A DNA stretch of 64,000 bases from Gammaproteobacteria bacterium (GTDB lineage: Bacteria; Pseudomonadota; Gammaproteobacteria; Pseudomonadales; Azotimanducaceae_A): NCBI GenBank assembly GCA_012960755.1, contig DUAT01000036.1, positions 86,477-150,476 on the forward strand, in the 5' to 3' direction. The notes beneath the pieces are model-generated. The model was not told where the DNA came from. It worked only from the letters and a program-made list of their open reading frames with translations, and made no database searches. Below, piece after piece: positions 50,299 through 59,423 of this stretch (position 1 is its first letter; every line of letters begins with the position of its first letter). A program made the translations under genes and the position numbers.

Positions 50299-50646
50299 TC
50301 AATCCAGCCTGCTCCCAAACACACGCTCGATCGCCCAGATCGAGGTGTCGATATCATCCAGGCATCTTGTATTGACGGTCCAGACTTCCGGCGCAGTTCG
50401 TGGGCGTCGAAATGGCAGGATGCCACAGTCAGGGCAAAAGTAATCCTTCGCTGTTCTTGTATGCCATTGATACAAGGTCATATCATCCAGGGGCGTCAGA
50501 ATTTTCAGCTTGTCTTCTGCGACCCTGATATTCAGAGCACCCCTTTTGTGACAAATCGAACAGTCACAAACCCTGACAGATTCGACATCGATATCCACTT
50601 CAAAGCGAACGCGTTTGCAATGGCAAGATCCTGAATAAACGGTCAT
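50299..50646 (-). CDS. GFA/CENP-V family zinc protein
   Basis: 115 residues. Zinc-binding cysteines occur in SCHCKRVRFEV, VCDCSICHKRG and YFCPDCGILPF. This is the glutathione-dependent formaldehyde-activating enzyme/CENP-V fold; most members have no proven GFA activity. It begins 4 nt after the MaoC stop and is co-transcribed. It may be a glutathione-thioester or aldehyde-handling enzyme. Confidence 0.88.
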   Translation of the reverse strand: MTVYSGSCHCKRVRFEVDIDVESVRVCDCSICHKRGALNIRVAEDKLKILTPLDDMTLYQWHTRTAKDYFCPDCGILPFRRPRTAPEVWTVNTRCLDDIDTSIWAIERVFGSRLD

Positions 50647-50650
50647 ATGA

Positions 50651-51487
50651 TTACCCGAATATAAACTTCCCGTCGTTGATCACAATCTGACCGTCCTGGT
50701 TCATGGTCTTGAACAGCGCGGTGTTACCGTCAACCCACATTGATATAGTCAGCTCATCTCCAGGCATCACCGGCTTCGAGAATTTGGCACTCATAGACTT
50801 GAATTTGCTGGCTTCGCCGTTGCAGAGCGTGTGTAACAGGGCACGACCGGTAAATCCGTAGGTACAAAGGCCATGCAGAATGGGTTTTTCAAAACCGCCC
50901 ATTGCGGCAAAGGATGGATCAGAGTGCAGGGGATTTCGATCTCCCGACAATCGGTAGGTTAACGCCTGGTCTTCTCTTGTTTTGTAGGTCACCTGGTGAT
51001 CAGCGGCTGCTTCAGGGAACTCCAATTTGTCTGCGGGACCTCGATCGCCACCCCAGCCACCTTCGCCTCGGCAGAATAACGTCGTCGTAGTGCGCACTAA
51101 CAATTTACCTGTTTTGACATCTTTGGATTCACTGGAAAATTCCAGCAAAGCAGCTGAACCCTTGTCGTAAATTCCCGTGACTTCACCCACGCTTTCAATT
51201 TCGCCATCGGCGGGTAGTTCACCAAACAATTCGATCCCCTGCTTACCATGAACCATCAACATGGGGTTAAAAGTGCCGACCTTGTCCATCGGGATACCGC
51301 CACCCCCAACGATAACGGCAAAGGTTGGCAGTACTTTTTGAGCCACATCCTTGGTATTTTCAGTGGTGTACTGCAATTCATCGAGACCCGCACCCACACC
51401 CACCGCATAAAGTAATGCGTCTTTTGAGCCCCAACTCCGCTTAACGGGGTTACCTTTTGTACCTACAGCTTCCGGATTGATTGGCAT
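50651..51487 (-). CDS. MaoC-like (R)-specific enoyl-CoA hydratase 2
   Basis: 278 residues, two hot-dog halves. The hydratase 2 motif is YRLSGDRNPLHSDPSFA (Asp and His conserved), followed by GFEKPILHGLCTYGF. The N-terminus SKDALLYAVGVGAG is typical of MFE-2-type hydratases. It hydrates enoyl-CoA to (3R)-hydroxyacyl-CoA, which the SDR at 44156 could oxidise. Paralogue at 9909. Divergent from the nitroreductase across a region with a large inverted repeat. Confidence 0.93.
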   Translation of the reverse strand: MPINPEAVGTKGNPVKRSWGSKDALLYAVGVGAGLDELQYTTENTKDVAQKVLPTFAVIVGGGGIPMDKVGTFNPMLMVHGKQGIELFGELPADGEIESVGEVTGIYDKGSAALLEFSSESKDVKTGKLLVRTTTTLFCRGEGGWGGDRGPADKLEFPEAAADHQVTYKTREDQALTYRLSGDRNPLHSDPSFAAMGGFEKPILHGLCTYGFTGRALLHTLCNGEASKFKSMSAKFSKPVMPGDELTISMWVDGNTALFKTMNQDGQIVINDGKFIFG

Positions 51488-51540
51488 AACTTTTCTCTAA
51501 AGTGTTGATGAACGTGACATATTAACGCTACTGTTCACAC

Positions 51541-51589
51541 AGTGCATCTTTGAACGGTATGACATAGCAGGAGCTGTTCAAAGTGCACT
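51541..51589. promoter_or_regulatory. Large inverted repeat in a divergent promoter region
   Basis: Arms AGTGCATCTTTGAAC (51541-51555) and GTTCAAAGTGCACT (51576-51589) pair over 14 bp, with one unpaired T in the left arm and a 20-nt centre. It lies between the divergent MaoC and nitroreductase genes. It may be two operator half-sites or an RNA hairpin in the nitroreductase leader. Confidence 0.5.
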
Positions 51590-51619
51590 AACCAATAGTG
51601 CCACGCAATGGGAGATATG

Positions 51620-52288
51620 ATGGAAGTCTATGACGCTATGCGAACCACTTTTGCTGCCCGTACCTATACGGATGAGGCAGTCAGCGATGAAACCCTGAAC
51701 AGAATACTCGACAACGCCCGATTTGCCCCCAGCGGTGGCAATCGTCAGGGTTGGAGAGTGCTCGTGATCAAGGATATTTCGATTCGAGAGCAACTAAAAA
51801 CCGTCATGGCACCGACGATTCAACAATACAAGGCCCAGGCCATGGCCGGAGAGACTCCCTTTAATTCCGTGACGGCTTCGAATGTTTCCCAGCAAACCAT
51901 TGACGCCACCAGCGCTAATTTCCCCCTCGTCGATGACCTGGAATCGGCACCCGTACTGCTGGTGATTTGTGTCGACTTAACCGCGGTGAGTTCTTTCGAC
52001 AAAGATCTTGACCGCGTTGGCATCATCTCCGGTGCCTCAATCTATCCGTTTGTATGGAACATCCTGTTGGCGGCCCGGAACGAAGGCCTAGGGGGTGTAC
52101 TCACAACATTCCTGGCAAACCGGGAACCCCAGGCAAAAAAAATACTCAATCTGCCAGGCAATATTGCCATCACCTCACTGCTGGCCATCGGCAAACCAGT
52201 GAAGCAGCTCACGAAGCTCCGGCGAAAAAACGTCGAGGAGTTCGCCAGGGTCGATAGGTGGGATGGAGACCCTTTCAATCCCCAATAA
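51620..52288 (+). CDS. Nitroreductase family protein
   Basis: 222 residues, FMN-dependent. The N-terminal FAARTYTDEAVSDETLNRIL and FAPSGGNRQGWRVLVI segments are the FMN-binding signature. SIYPFVWNILLAARNEGLGG is the second. It reduces nitro groups, quinones or enones with NAD(P)H. ATG 51620 with GGGAG 5 nt upstream was chosen over ATGs 51608 and 51617. Single gene. Confidence 0.9.
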   Translation: MEVYDAMRTTFAARTYTDEAVSDETLNRILDNARFAPSGGNRQGWRVLVIKDISIREQLKTVMAPTIQQYKAQAMAGETPFNSVTASNVSQQTIDATSANFPLVDDLESAPVLLVICVDLTAVSSFDKDLDRVGIISGASIYPFVWNILLAARNEGLGGVLTTFLANREPQAKKILNLPGNIAITSLLAIGKPVKQLTKLRRKNVEEFARVDRWDGDPFNPQ

Positions 52289-52395
52289 GCTCGCTGACGC
52301 TACGAATCACGTCCGAAGACGTAAAAGGCTTGCGCAGACAAAGATATCCTCCCCTACACTAGCCAAAATCTTATAGATCGTCATAATACGCGCCC

Positions 52396-53394
52396 ATGAA
52401 AAAGATATCAGAACATTCGCCCCAGGTCGTAGTTTGCGCACTGTATCAGTTTGTGGACCTGCCTGACTTCGAGGCTATTAAAGCGCCACTGCAAGCGCAA
52501 ATGGACGAGCACCATCTCAGGGGCACGCTGTTACTTGCCCATGAAGGAATCAACGGCACCATTGCTGGCGCACAAGCTGGCATTGATGCATTGCTTGACT
52601 GGCTCCGCTTCAGCCATTTCGATCATCTGAGTGCCAAATTCTCTTTCCATGATGAAATTCCATTCCACCGGGCGAAAGTAAAGCTGAAAAAGGAAATCGT
52701 GACCATGGGCGTTGACTCCATCGATCCTCAAAAGATTGTCGGGACCTACGTTAAACCGTCTCAATGGAACGAGCTTATCGAAGATCCTGAGGTTACGTTG
52801 ATCGACACGCGCAACGAATACGAAGTTCAGATTGGGTCATTTAAGACAGCGGTGAATCCCCACACTACGTCTTTTCGGGAGTTTCCAGATTACGTAAAAA
52901 ACAATCTCAATCCAGTAAAAAACAAGAAGGTAGCCATGTTTTGTACTGGCGGAATTCGATGTGAGAAATCCACTGCCTACCTCAGGCAGCGAGGTTTCGA
53001 CGAGGTCTACCATCTTGAAGGTGGCATCCTAAAGTACCTGGAAGATGTCCCGCCGGAAAAGTCCCTCTGGCAAGGTGAGTGCTTTGTTTTTGACAGCCGC
53101 GTGACGGTTAATCACCAGTTAGAACGTGGCAAATATGAACAGTGCCATGGCTGCAGAATGCCGCTCACCAACCAGGAGATGCAAGACGAGGCCTTCGTAC
53201 CCGGCACCAGTTGTCCACACTGCATCGATAAACAAACACCGGAGCAGCGTGCCAGGTTCCAGGAGCGTGAAAAACAGGTCAAACTCGCGAAAAAACGCGG
53301 TGAAAGTCACATTGGGTCAGATGCCCGGGAGGCTCAGCAGGAACACAAACGCATGAAACAAATGATGAAACGCCAGCAACGTTGTTCTCAATAA
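52396..53394 (+). CDS. trhO: tRNA uridine(34) hydroxylase TrhO
   Basis: 332 residues. The N-terminal domain ([13 protein letters not shown]) is followed by a rhodanese domain with the catalytic Cys183 in [14 protein letters not shown]-terminal Cys-rich segment ([20 protein letters not shown]) and a basic tail follow. TrhO (YceA) uses O2 to hydroxylate U34 of certain tRNAs to ho5U. Sequence and architecture match closely. Monocistronic, 107 nt after the nitroreductase gene; the SDR follows after 25 nt. Confidence 0.95.
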   Translation: MKKISEHSPQVVVCALYQFVDLPDFEAIKAPLQAQMDEHHLRGTLLLAHEGINGTIAGAQAGIDALLDWLRFSHFDHLSAKFSFHDEIPFHRAKVKLKKEIVTMGVDSIDPQKIVGTYVKPSQWNELIEDPEVTLIDTRNEYEVQIGSFKTAVNPHTTSFREFPDYVKNNLNPVKNKKVAMFCTGGIRCEKSTAYLRQRGFDEVYHLEGGILKYLEDVPPEKSLWQGECFVFDSRVTVNHQLERGKYEQCHGCRMPLTNQEMQDEAFVPGTSCPHCIDKQTPEQRARFQEREKQVKLAKKRGESHIGSDAREAQQEHKRMKQMMKRQQRCSQ

Positions 53395-53419
53395 TCGACC
53401 TGCAGCACAGGGAGCTGAT

Positions 53420-54244
53420 ATGCCTGATCTCAAGGGTAAAAATGTATTCGTAACCGGTGGTGGTAGCGGTATTGGCCTGGCTTGTGCCTCAGCTTTCGTC
53501 CGTGACGGTGCTAACGTATTGATAATGGGGAGAGACCAGGAAAAACTGGATGCCGCTGTTGAACAGTTACAGTCCCTGGCAGCAGGCAACTGCATCGTTG
53601 ATTCATTCCAGGGAGATGTAGGAAATGAAGACAAGGTCGCCGCAGCCGTCGACAAGGCGAGCATCAACGACAGTCTCGATATCGCAATCGCCAATGCCGG
53701 TATCGGTGGCCTGGCTCCCATCATGGCGACGGATGCCGACAACTGGAACCAGATTATGCAGACAAACCTATCAGGGACCTTTTACACCGTGAAACATGCT
53801 GGTATTGCAATGGCACGATCGGGTGGCGGCTCCATTTGCGCTATCTCTTCTATCGCCGGGATCAGGACTCACCGATTCATGGGTCCATATTGTGTCAGCA
53901 AAGCGGGTATTGACATGTTAATTCGCAATTCGGCAGACGAGCTGGGAAGGAACAATATTCGCGTCAACAGCGTTTGTCCTGGCCTGGTCGATACAGAAAT
54001 TGCCGCTGGCTTAATGACCACGGAAGAAGTGCATAACGATTATCTTGACTGTATGCCCATACGCCGAACCGGCGTCGTCGAGGATATTGCCAATGCCGTC
54101 AAATTCCTCTGCGGTCCGGAATCGAGCTGGATCACTGGTGTATCCCTTAGCGTAGATGGCGGCCACCATTTACGCCGGGGTCCCAACGTCGAACCCTTTT
54201 CACGCATGTTATTCGGCGATGACATCACCGAGGGACGACTTTAA
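53420..54244 (+). CDS. Short-chain dehydrogenase/reductase
   Basis: 274 residues, classical SDR. Cofactor loop TGGGSGIGLACASAF (about 13-27), Arg in IMGRDQEK suggesting NADP(H), IANAGIGG, catalytic Ser in ISSIAG and Tyr/Lys in YCVSKAG. The end extends beyond VDGGHHLRRG by about 20 residues. Substrate unknown. It starts 25 nt after trhO, and an AGGGAG precedes the ATG. Confidence 0.9.
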   Translation: MPDLKGKNVFVTGGGSGIGLACASAFVRDGANVLIMGRDQEKLDAAVEQLQSLAAGNCIVDSFQGDVGNEDKVAAAVDKASINDSLDIAIANAGIGGLAPIMATDADNWNQIMQTNLSGTFYTVKHAGIAMARSGGGSICAISSIAGIRTHRFMGPYCVSKAGIDMLIRNSADELGRNNIRVNSVCPGLVDTEIAAGLMTTEEVHNDYLDCMPIRRTGVVEDIANAVKFLCGPESSWITGVSLSVDGGHHLRRGPNVEPFSRMLFGDDITEGRL

Positions 54245-54299
54245 CGCCACAGGCAGCTCCACAGAAATAGCAACGAACCGACTCTTTGTACAGACAGGA

Positions 54300-54994
54300 T
54301 CAGTTGCGCAGTAACTCTGGCAATAATTTATACACTTCAACATTAGTGCCCATGCCGATATGGGATCCCTGGATCTCGAAATGCTCCACGTCGGCACTCA
54401 CATCATCCATACAGGCTTTCCACGCGACAATCCCGTCCAGCTTGCTGTAGATACTTTTGATAGGTACCTCGATCTGTTTTTCCTGTCGGAGTTTCAGGAA
54501 TTGCGCCATCGCCTCTGGTGTCATGCCGGTTTCACGGGTTACCCATCGACCAATACTCGAGGCTTGTGAACCACTCTTTACCGGGGAACCGATGGTAATC
54601 ACCCGGTCAACCATTGCCGGGTCGTCACGGGCAAGTTCCCGCGCAAGCATGCCCCCCTGCTCCAGCCCACGAGTTTCACTCTCTGATCGTATTTCTGTTG
54701 CATCTTGCCAATGATTTTGTGTAATTCGGGCAACAAATCCATCATTCTGCCCCGGTTCAGTCCCAAACCCCAACCTTCGGTGGCGTAACCGATGGAATTC
54801 AGAAAGTGCCGCAGAACCAACGTCGATGTGTCATCCGCCATAAATCCGGGGAGCACCAGCACTGGTTCACCATGCCCGCGTTTTGATTGCAAACGGAGCA
54901 ATGGAAGCCTCAACAGTAGATAACTGGCTTCAATGCCTGCTCGGCCTTCCAGCATGCGAAGCAACATACCGGGCGATGAAATCTCTGAGCTCAT
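54300..54994 (-). pseudogene. Alpha/beta hydrolase, frameshifted at a G run
   Basis: Two overlapping frames make one hydrolase. Frame A from ATG 54994 (MSSEISSPGMLLRM) carries PVLVLPGFMADDTST and runs to KLVGWSRG. Frame B continues GGMLARELARDDPAMVDRV to the stop at 54300. The change falls in a run of six G's on the minus strand (about 54649-54654). Seven G's would restore one frame of 231 residues with nucleophile GWSRGG, Asp in SKLDGIV and His in QGSHIGM. The gene may be inactive, phase-variable, or misread in sequencing. Confidence 0.82.
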
Positions 54995-55039
54995 GAAATG
55001 AGGATTGCATATCAACATTAACCTTGTAAAGATGAATCC

Positions 55040-55885
55040 ATGGATACACAAACCAAAAAATCAGAGCACCGGGCAAGGTTTGAGTCAATTGCCAGTCTCG
55101 CGGATGACGAGATTCACCTTGATGAAGCGGCGCTGGTCATTGCTGCAGAATCTCAGCCAGACGTAGACATTGATGTCTCACTACATTGCCTTGATACCCT
55201 CGCTACCAAATTTGAAACATTTTTCGACCCGACCACGGGATTTGGTGTTTCAGTCGCCAGCCTGATTGACTATATTCACAGTGCCGAGGGTTTTGGCGGC
55301 AATATGAACAATTACTATGACCCTCAGAACAGCTACCTGAATCGGGTTCTCGAGACTCGCAGCGGTATCCCTATTTCACTCGCCCTGGTACATATCTCAC
55401 TGGGCGAGCGACTCGATATTCCGGTTAAGGGAATCAATTTCCCGAATCACTTTTTAGTCAGGTACGGGGAAAAACCTCATCAACTGATTGTCGACCCATT
55501 TAGCGGTCGAATACTCAGCGAACCGGATTGTGCAACATTGCTAAAACAGATCGCGGGTCCAAAGGCCAAACTGCAACAGCAGTATTTTGATGTTGCCAAC
55601 AACAAGGATATTCTGTTGCGCATACTGGATAACCTAAAAACGATCTTCTGGCAGAAAAGCGCCTGGGATCAGAGTAAGGCTTGCATCGAGCGCCAGATAA
55701 TACTGCGTCCTGAGCATGAAAAATTTTCCGTTCAGCTGGGCGCTGTGTATGAAATGCAAGGTAACTTTCAACTAGCCCAGGTGATCTATCGGGATTTCCT
55801 TCGGGAAAGTCAGGACGAGCATTTGCGAAATATGGCGAGTAATCGATTGCTGGCGATGCATAGTAATACCCAGACGATTCACTAG
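55040..55885 (+). CDS. SirB1 family protein (transglutaminase-like fold plus TPR)
   Basis: 281 residues. Residues about 20-195 carry the SirB1/YchA pattern: NNYYDPQNSYLNRVLETRSG, IPISLALVHISLGERLDIPV and GINFPNHFLVRY. The final 80 residues form TPR-like helices (ACIERQIILRPEHEKFSVQL). The transglutaminase-like fold often lacks the catalytic Cys in this family, and none is obvious in the ISLAL segment. Function in bacteria is unclear. Divergent from the frameshifted hydrolase. Confidence 0.85.
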   Translation: MDTQTKKSEHRARFESIASLADDEIHLDEAALVIAAESQPDVDIDVSLHCLDTLATKFETFFDPTTGFGVSVASLIDYIHSAEGFGGNMNNYYDPQNSYLNRVLETRSGIPISLALVHISLGERLDIPVKGINFPNHFLVRYGEKPHQLIVDPFSGRILSEPDCATLLKQIAGPKAKLQQQYFDVANNKDILLRILDNLKTIFWQKSAWDQSKACIERQIILRPEHEKFSVQLGAVYEMQGNFQLAQVIYRDFLRESQDEHLRNMASNRLLAMHSNTQTIH

Positions 55886-55901
55886 GGCTGCCAGCAAACT
55901 G

Positions 55902-56189
55902 TTAGAGTAGCTCAAAATGCTGCACCTCGGGGAACGGGTCGTAAAAGTGATGTAGCAGGGCTTTCCAGGTTTGATACTCATCAGACCCACGGAAGCCAAC
56001 CGTATGATCCTCCAGGCAACGCCAGTTAACCAACAGAATATATCGATTGTCCTGCTCAACACACCGCTGCAGCTGATGGGACTCATACCCCGGCATTCCC
56101 GCAATGATCAGTTGGGCTTTGGAAAAGGCCGCCTCAAATTCAGCTTCCTGGCCGGGTTTCACATCTAACATCGCGAATTCAAGGATCAT
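55902..56189 (-). CDS. Antibiotic biosynthesis monooxygenase (ABM) domain protein
   Basis: 95 residues, a ferredoxin-like dimeric alpha/beta barrel. Features: MLDVKPGQEAEFEAAFSKA, MPGYESHQL, YILLVNWRCLEDHTVGFRGS. ABM proteins may be heme-free monooxygenases acting on quinol-like substrates, or have no known activity. Its ATG directly follows the TAG of the enoyl-CoA hydratase gene, so it is the last gene of the kinase-hydratase-ABM operon. Confidence 0.87.
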   Translation of the reverse strand: MILEFAMLDVKPGQEAEFEAAFSKAQLIIAGMPGYESHQLQRCVEQDNRYILLVNWRCLEDHTVGFRGSDEYQTWKALLHHFYDPFPEVQHFELL

Positions 56190-56855
56190 CTATATTTCTC
56201 GAGCAGCCGCCAGTGTGTTTTTTCTTACCCTCATCATAGTCGTTAGATATACTTCATCGTCAAGTTTGCTGAGATGCTGTGCTTCCTTGATCGCATGGTA
56301 TCTGGCTCCCTTGTAATCCCCCATGACAATATCCAGAAACCCTGCAGTATTCGCGTTGTCCGGAGAGTACATCCGTGCTAGTACCGTCGCAGCAAACAAT
56401 TCTTTGTTGTTGAGCCGGTCCCTGGCCAACAGAATGGATATCTCAGAGAGCGCGAACCCGTTGGCAACTTCGGCAAATCCAATTCTGCCACTGTCCTTTA
56501 CCCCCACCCGGTAGTCAGAGACTAACAGCAGCATTGCGCCTACTGCCGTTGCATGTCCTGCGCAAAGGCTGACAACCCTTAGTCTCGACTCGTACAGCAT
56601 CCTCAAAAATCTGGCGGTATCACGCTGCATTTGCTCAGCGGAATCGCCGCCCGCCTGCAAAACTGCCATATCAAGACCCGCCGAGAAGGATCTGCCATTC
56701 CCCTCAATCAACAGGCTGCTGACATCCGGGTTAGCGTCAATAAATTCAACTGTCTGCAAAAATCCGGCAGCGATGGCTGGCGAAATAATATTAAGCCCGC
56801 CATCATCAAACCGAATATGTGCTACAGAATTGTTAATTTCCGTTGTAATAGGCAC
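56190..56855 (-). CDS. Enoyl-CoA hydratase/isomerase family protein
   Basis: 221 residues, crotonase fold but shorter than typical (about 255). Oxyanion-hole elements: GNGRSFSAGLDMAVL (about 50-64) and CAGHATAVGAMLLLVSDYR (about 98-116). The usual catalytic Glu of GGG-x-E-hydratases is not apparent in the second block, so isomerase or another crotonase reaction is possible. It starts 3 nt after the APH-like kinase stop, within one operon. Confidence 0.87.
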   Translation of the reverse strand: MPITTEINNSVAHIRFDDGGLNIISPAIAAGFLQTVEFIDANPDVSSLLIEGNGRSFSAGLDMAVLQAGGDSAEQMQRDTARFLRMLYESRLRVVSLCAGHATAVGAMLLLVSDYRVGVKDSGRIGFAEVANGFALSEISILLARDRLNNKELFAATVLARMYSPDNANTAGFLDIVMGDYKGARYHAIKEAQHLSKLDDEVYLTTMMRVRKNTLAAAREI

Positions 56856-56858
56856 TGG

Positions 56859-57872
56859 TTAACTCAGCAGTTCCATCGCAGCCATGGCGCGATTGCTGAC
56901 ACCTTCCTTCTGTCGATCCAGATCTACATCCTGATCTTCCCCCATGGCACCTACAAGATAGCGCTTGTAAACGCCCTGGCCGATAGCACCAAGACGCCAG
57001 TGTGAGAACGCCCGGTAATAGTTAATCTCACTCAAGTCTCGACCCGTGTTGTTCGAATATATCTCACACAGTTCGTCACGGCCCGGATAACCACCCACCG
57101 AAGTGGGGGGCGCATCCCCCTCACGCATCTCAACTTCACCTGGCGACACCCAGTTATTGAGGAGGTAACCCACATCAGCCAGCGGGTCACCCAGGGTACA
57201 CAATTCCCAGTCAAGAATTGCCTTGACGCTACCGCCGACAATCATCATGTTTCCCAGTCGGTAATCCCCGTGAACAATAGTTGCACCAATCTGGTCCGGC
57301 ATTGTTTCAGCCAGCAATCGCGCGCTTTCTTCCATCTCCGGTATTTCATGGGTCTTGGTGGCTACCCATTGTTTGTTCCAGCGCTTCAATTGCCGGGTCA
57401 GGTAAGCTTCTTTTCTACCCAGATCTCCAAGCCCTACATCATCGGGGTTAATCAAATGCAGCTTTGATAAAATATCAATCACATGCAGGCCGATGCTGCG
57501 ACGATCATCCATCGTCACTTGCTGACCAATCACCGAATCATTCAGAACCACACCCTCAACATAGTCCATGACATAGAATGGCGCATCGTTAACGGCGGCG
57601 TCCTTGCACAAGCCCCATGTTTTTGGAACCGGTACTTCTGAATCGGACAAAGCAGAGATAATCTTGTGTTCCCTGCCCATATCATGTGCGCTCTCGAGCA
57701 CATGTCCCAGTGGAGGGCGACGCAAGACAGCGTTGTTTCCGTTAGCGTCGACACACTTGAAGGTGAGGTTGGAATGCCCTCCGGTAATCAACGAAAATGT
57801 CAGGGGCGGCTCGAGACCTGCAATGTTTTCTTGCAACCATGCGGTAACCCTCGTCGGGTTGATGCCGTCCAT
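56859..57872 (-). CDS. APH-like phosphotransferase (ACAD10 N-domain/LvaA-like kinase)
   Basis: 337 residues. Features parallel the paralogue at 17051: ITGGHSNLTFKCVDANGN, VLRRPPLGH, catalytic loop VHGDYRLGN (about 202-210) and metal-binding ILDWELCTLGDPLADVGY. Likely phosphorylates a hydroxyacyl-CoA. ATG 57872 has GGAG 7-8 nt upstream; the frame opens six codons earlier. First gene of the operon with the crotonase-fold and ABM proteins, which supports a role in acyl-CoA breakdown. Confidence 0.88.
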   Translation of the reverse strand: MDGINPTRVTAWLQENIAGLEPPLTFSLITGGHSNLTFKCVDANGNNAVLRRPPLGHVLESAHDMGREHKIISALSDSEVPVPKTWGLCKDAAVNDAPFYVMDYVEGVVLNDSVIGQQVTMDDRRSIGLHVIDILSKLHLINPDDVGLGDLGRKEAYLTRQLKRWNKQWVATKTHEIPEMEESARLLAETMPDQIGATIVHGDYRLGNMMIVGGSVKAILDWELCTLGDPLADVGYLLNNWVSPGEVEMREGDAPPTSVGGYPGRDELCEIYSNNTGRDLSEINYYRAFSHWRLGAIGQGVYKRYLVGAMGEDQDVDLDRQKEGVSNRAMAAMELLS

Positions 57873-57965
57873 ATGTTTCTCCAGTATCAAATACCACTAG
57901 TCTGACAGCTGGTTGGACTTGATTCAATTGCGGCCGGGTCGAACCCCACAATACACGCCAAGTGC

Positions 57966-58832
57966 CTAGTGGACCGCTTCCCGGTAGACTTCGAAATCAC
58001 GCTTTTCTCCAGCGTGCAAAACACCATAGGCCAGTATTGCCTGGTAAAAAATGCTCGTGACAATGGCGTTGAGTTCCAGCACCAGATCAAAGGTCTGCAT
58101 CGACAGCAGGACCAGAATAAAAAAACTGTAGACAATGCTCATATAGGCGAGAATTTTGATGCCCTTTGCAATCCGCTGCATCCTGTCCAGGTTAGCCATG
58201 TAGGGGTCAATTCTTTTTCCGTAGAGTTTGTGGAAAACACCAAGGCCACCGAATCCGAGGACCATTAATGCATTCACAAACAGCAATGCGGGTAATTTCC
58301 AGCGGACATCGCTGCTCCAGAGATCATTAAGATAGATATAACCCATCGCAAACGTTGCAAAAACATACATCACTATGGCCACGGTGATGGACAAGGGTGA
58401 AACAAAGTCAGACAGGTGACGAACTCGTAACTCGGCTTTGCGCGTGGTGGATTGATCCTTCGCACGCATTTGATGGGCCCGTTGTGCATCCCAAATTTCC
58501 CACATTGCAACGGGGACAATCTGCACCATACAGAATAGCAGCACCACACGCGTCATGGTGACCTGAGAGTAGTTTGAGACCCAGGCCAGGCAGAAGAAAC
58601 CAAGGCCGACCAGCGCAATGAACAAGGGTAGATTTCTGCCAATTGTTAATCGCCTGCGCTCAAACTCAATAGTCTGAGGATAATATCTTGGATACTCAGA
58701 GACAGGGTGAGTCTCAAAAATCTCCCAACGCAATTTGTACCTCCTGAGAGGCAAGTAGACGGAGACAACGAGTATCTGGCTCAGGAATATCAGAAAAACG
58801 GGTAAATTGTCGGGTATCAGGCTATCTGGCAT
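57966..58832 (-). CDS. Hypothetical multi-spanning membrane protein
   Basis: 288 residues with about seven transmembrane segments (near 10-28, 68-85, 93-110, 142-165, 177-200, 227-245 and 250-270). Cytoplasmic or external loops are basic (RRYKLRWEIFE, DAQRAHQMRAKDQSTTRKAE). No family recognised. It starts 18 nt after the GntR regulator gene and is probably the main target of that regulator. Unlike most YtrA-type loci, no ABC transporter follows. Confidence 0.75.
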   Translation of the reverse strand: MPDSLIPDNLPVFLIFLSQILVVSVYLPLRRYKLRWEIFETHPVSEYPRYYPQTIEFERRRLTIGRNLPLFIALVGLGFFCLAWVSNYSQVTMTRVVLLFCMVQIVPVAMWEIWDAQRAHQMRAKDQSTTRKAELRVRHLSDFVSPLSITVAIVMYVFATFAMGYIYLNDLWSSDVRWKLPALLFVNALMVLGFGGLGVFHKLYGKRIDPYMANLDRMQRIAKGIKILAYMSIVYSFFILVLLSMQTFDLVLELNAIVTSIFYQAILAYGVLHAGEKRDFEVYREAVH

Positions 58833-58849
58833 ATCTACCTCCTTGCGCG

Positions 58850-59224
58850 TTAACGCTCTTTCATTACGGTGGTGAAAGCGATTCGGATTTCAGAATCCGT
58901 CAACCCGGAATCGCGAAGTGTTGACACTGAACTACCCAGCACATCGGCCGCCTTTTTGCTCAGGTCAACCACGCTGTTGGATTTCGCATCAGGATGAATA
59001 TAAGTACCTCGATGCCCCCGGGTTTCTATCACCGAATCCCGTTCCAGCAGCCGATAAGCCTTGGCAACGGTGTTGTGATTGACCCGAAGATCATTGGCAA
59101 GTTGCCGTATAGACGGTAGAGCGAAGCCTGCTTCGAGTTCACCTGAAAGCACCGCTCCTTTTACCTGGGATATCAACTGGGCAAAAACCGGTTCTGAAAC
59201 ACCGGTATCAATCGCAATTTCCAT
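58850..59224 (-). CDS. GntR family transcriptional regulator, YtrA subfamily
   Basis: 124 residues. Winged helix at about 8-78: PVFAQLISQVKGAVLSGELE, LPSIRQLANDLRVNHNTVAKAYRLLER, wing TRGHRGTYI. The C-terminal tail of about 45 residues has no effector domain. In an operon with the membrane protein (18 nt). A near-perfect 31-bp palindrome 75 nt upstream of its start is the probable operator, so it likely represses itself and the membrane protein gene. Confidence 0.9.
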   Translation of the reverse strand: MEIAIDTGVSEPVFAQLISQVKGAVLSGELEAGFALPSIRQLANDLRVNHNTVAKAYRLLERDSVIETRGHRGTYIHPDAKSNSVVDLSKKAADVLGSSVSTLRDSGLTDSEIRIAFTTVMKER

Positions 59225-59298
59225 GAGTCTTTTACCAGCCCTGTATGTTTTGTATTTCCATTTACAAGCACTATTTAGTTGATTTTGCCAAAATATAT

Positions 59299-59329
59299 GT
59301 ACTACTTATACTAATAGTACAAGTAGTGC
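59299..59329. promoter_or_regulatory. 31-bp palindromic operator candidate of the GntR regulator
   Basis: GTACTACTTATACTA (59299-59313), one central base, then TAGTACAAGTAGTGC (59315-59329): 13 of 15 positions pair. On the minus strand TTGTAC inside it and a downstream TATATT could be -35 and -10 elements (19-nt spacing). Such repeats with TACTA/TAGTA cores are the usual type of YtrA-subfamily operators. Confidence 0.65.
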
Positions 59330-59423
59330 TACAAATTGCAAGCTGAAGATAGGATTTTTAGCTAATCACGGATCGGGCCGACAGGCATTCACCGTTACCG
59401 TAATCTGCGGATTGTCCATTTGC

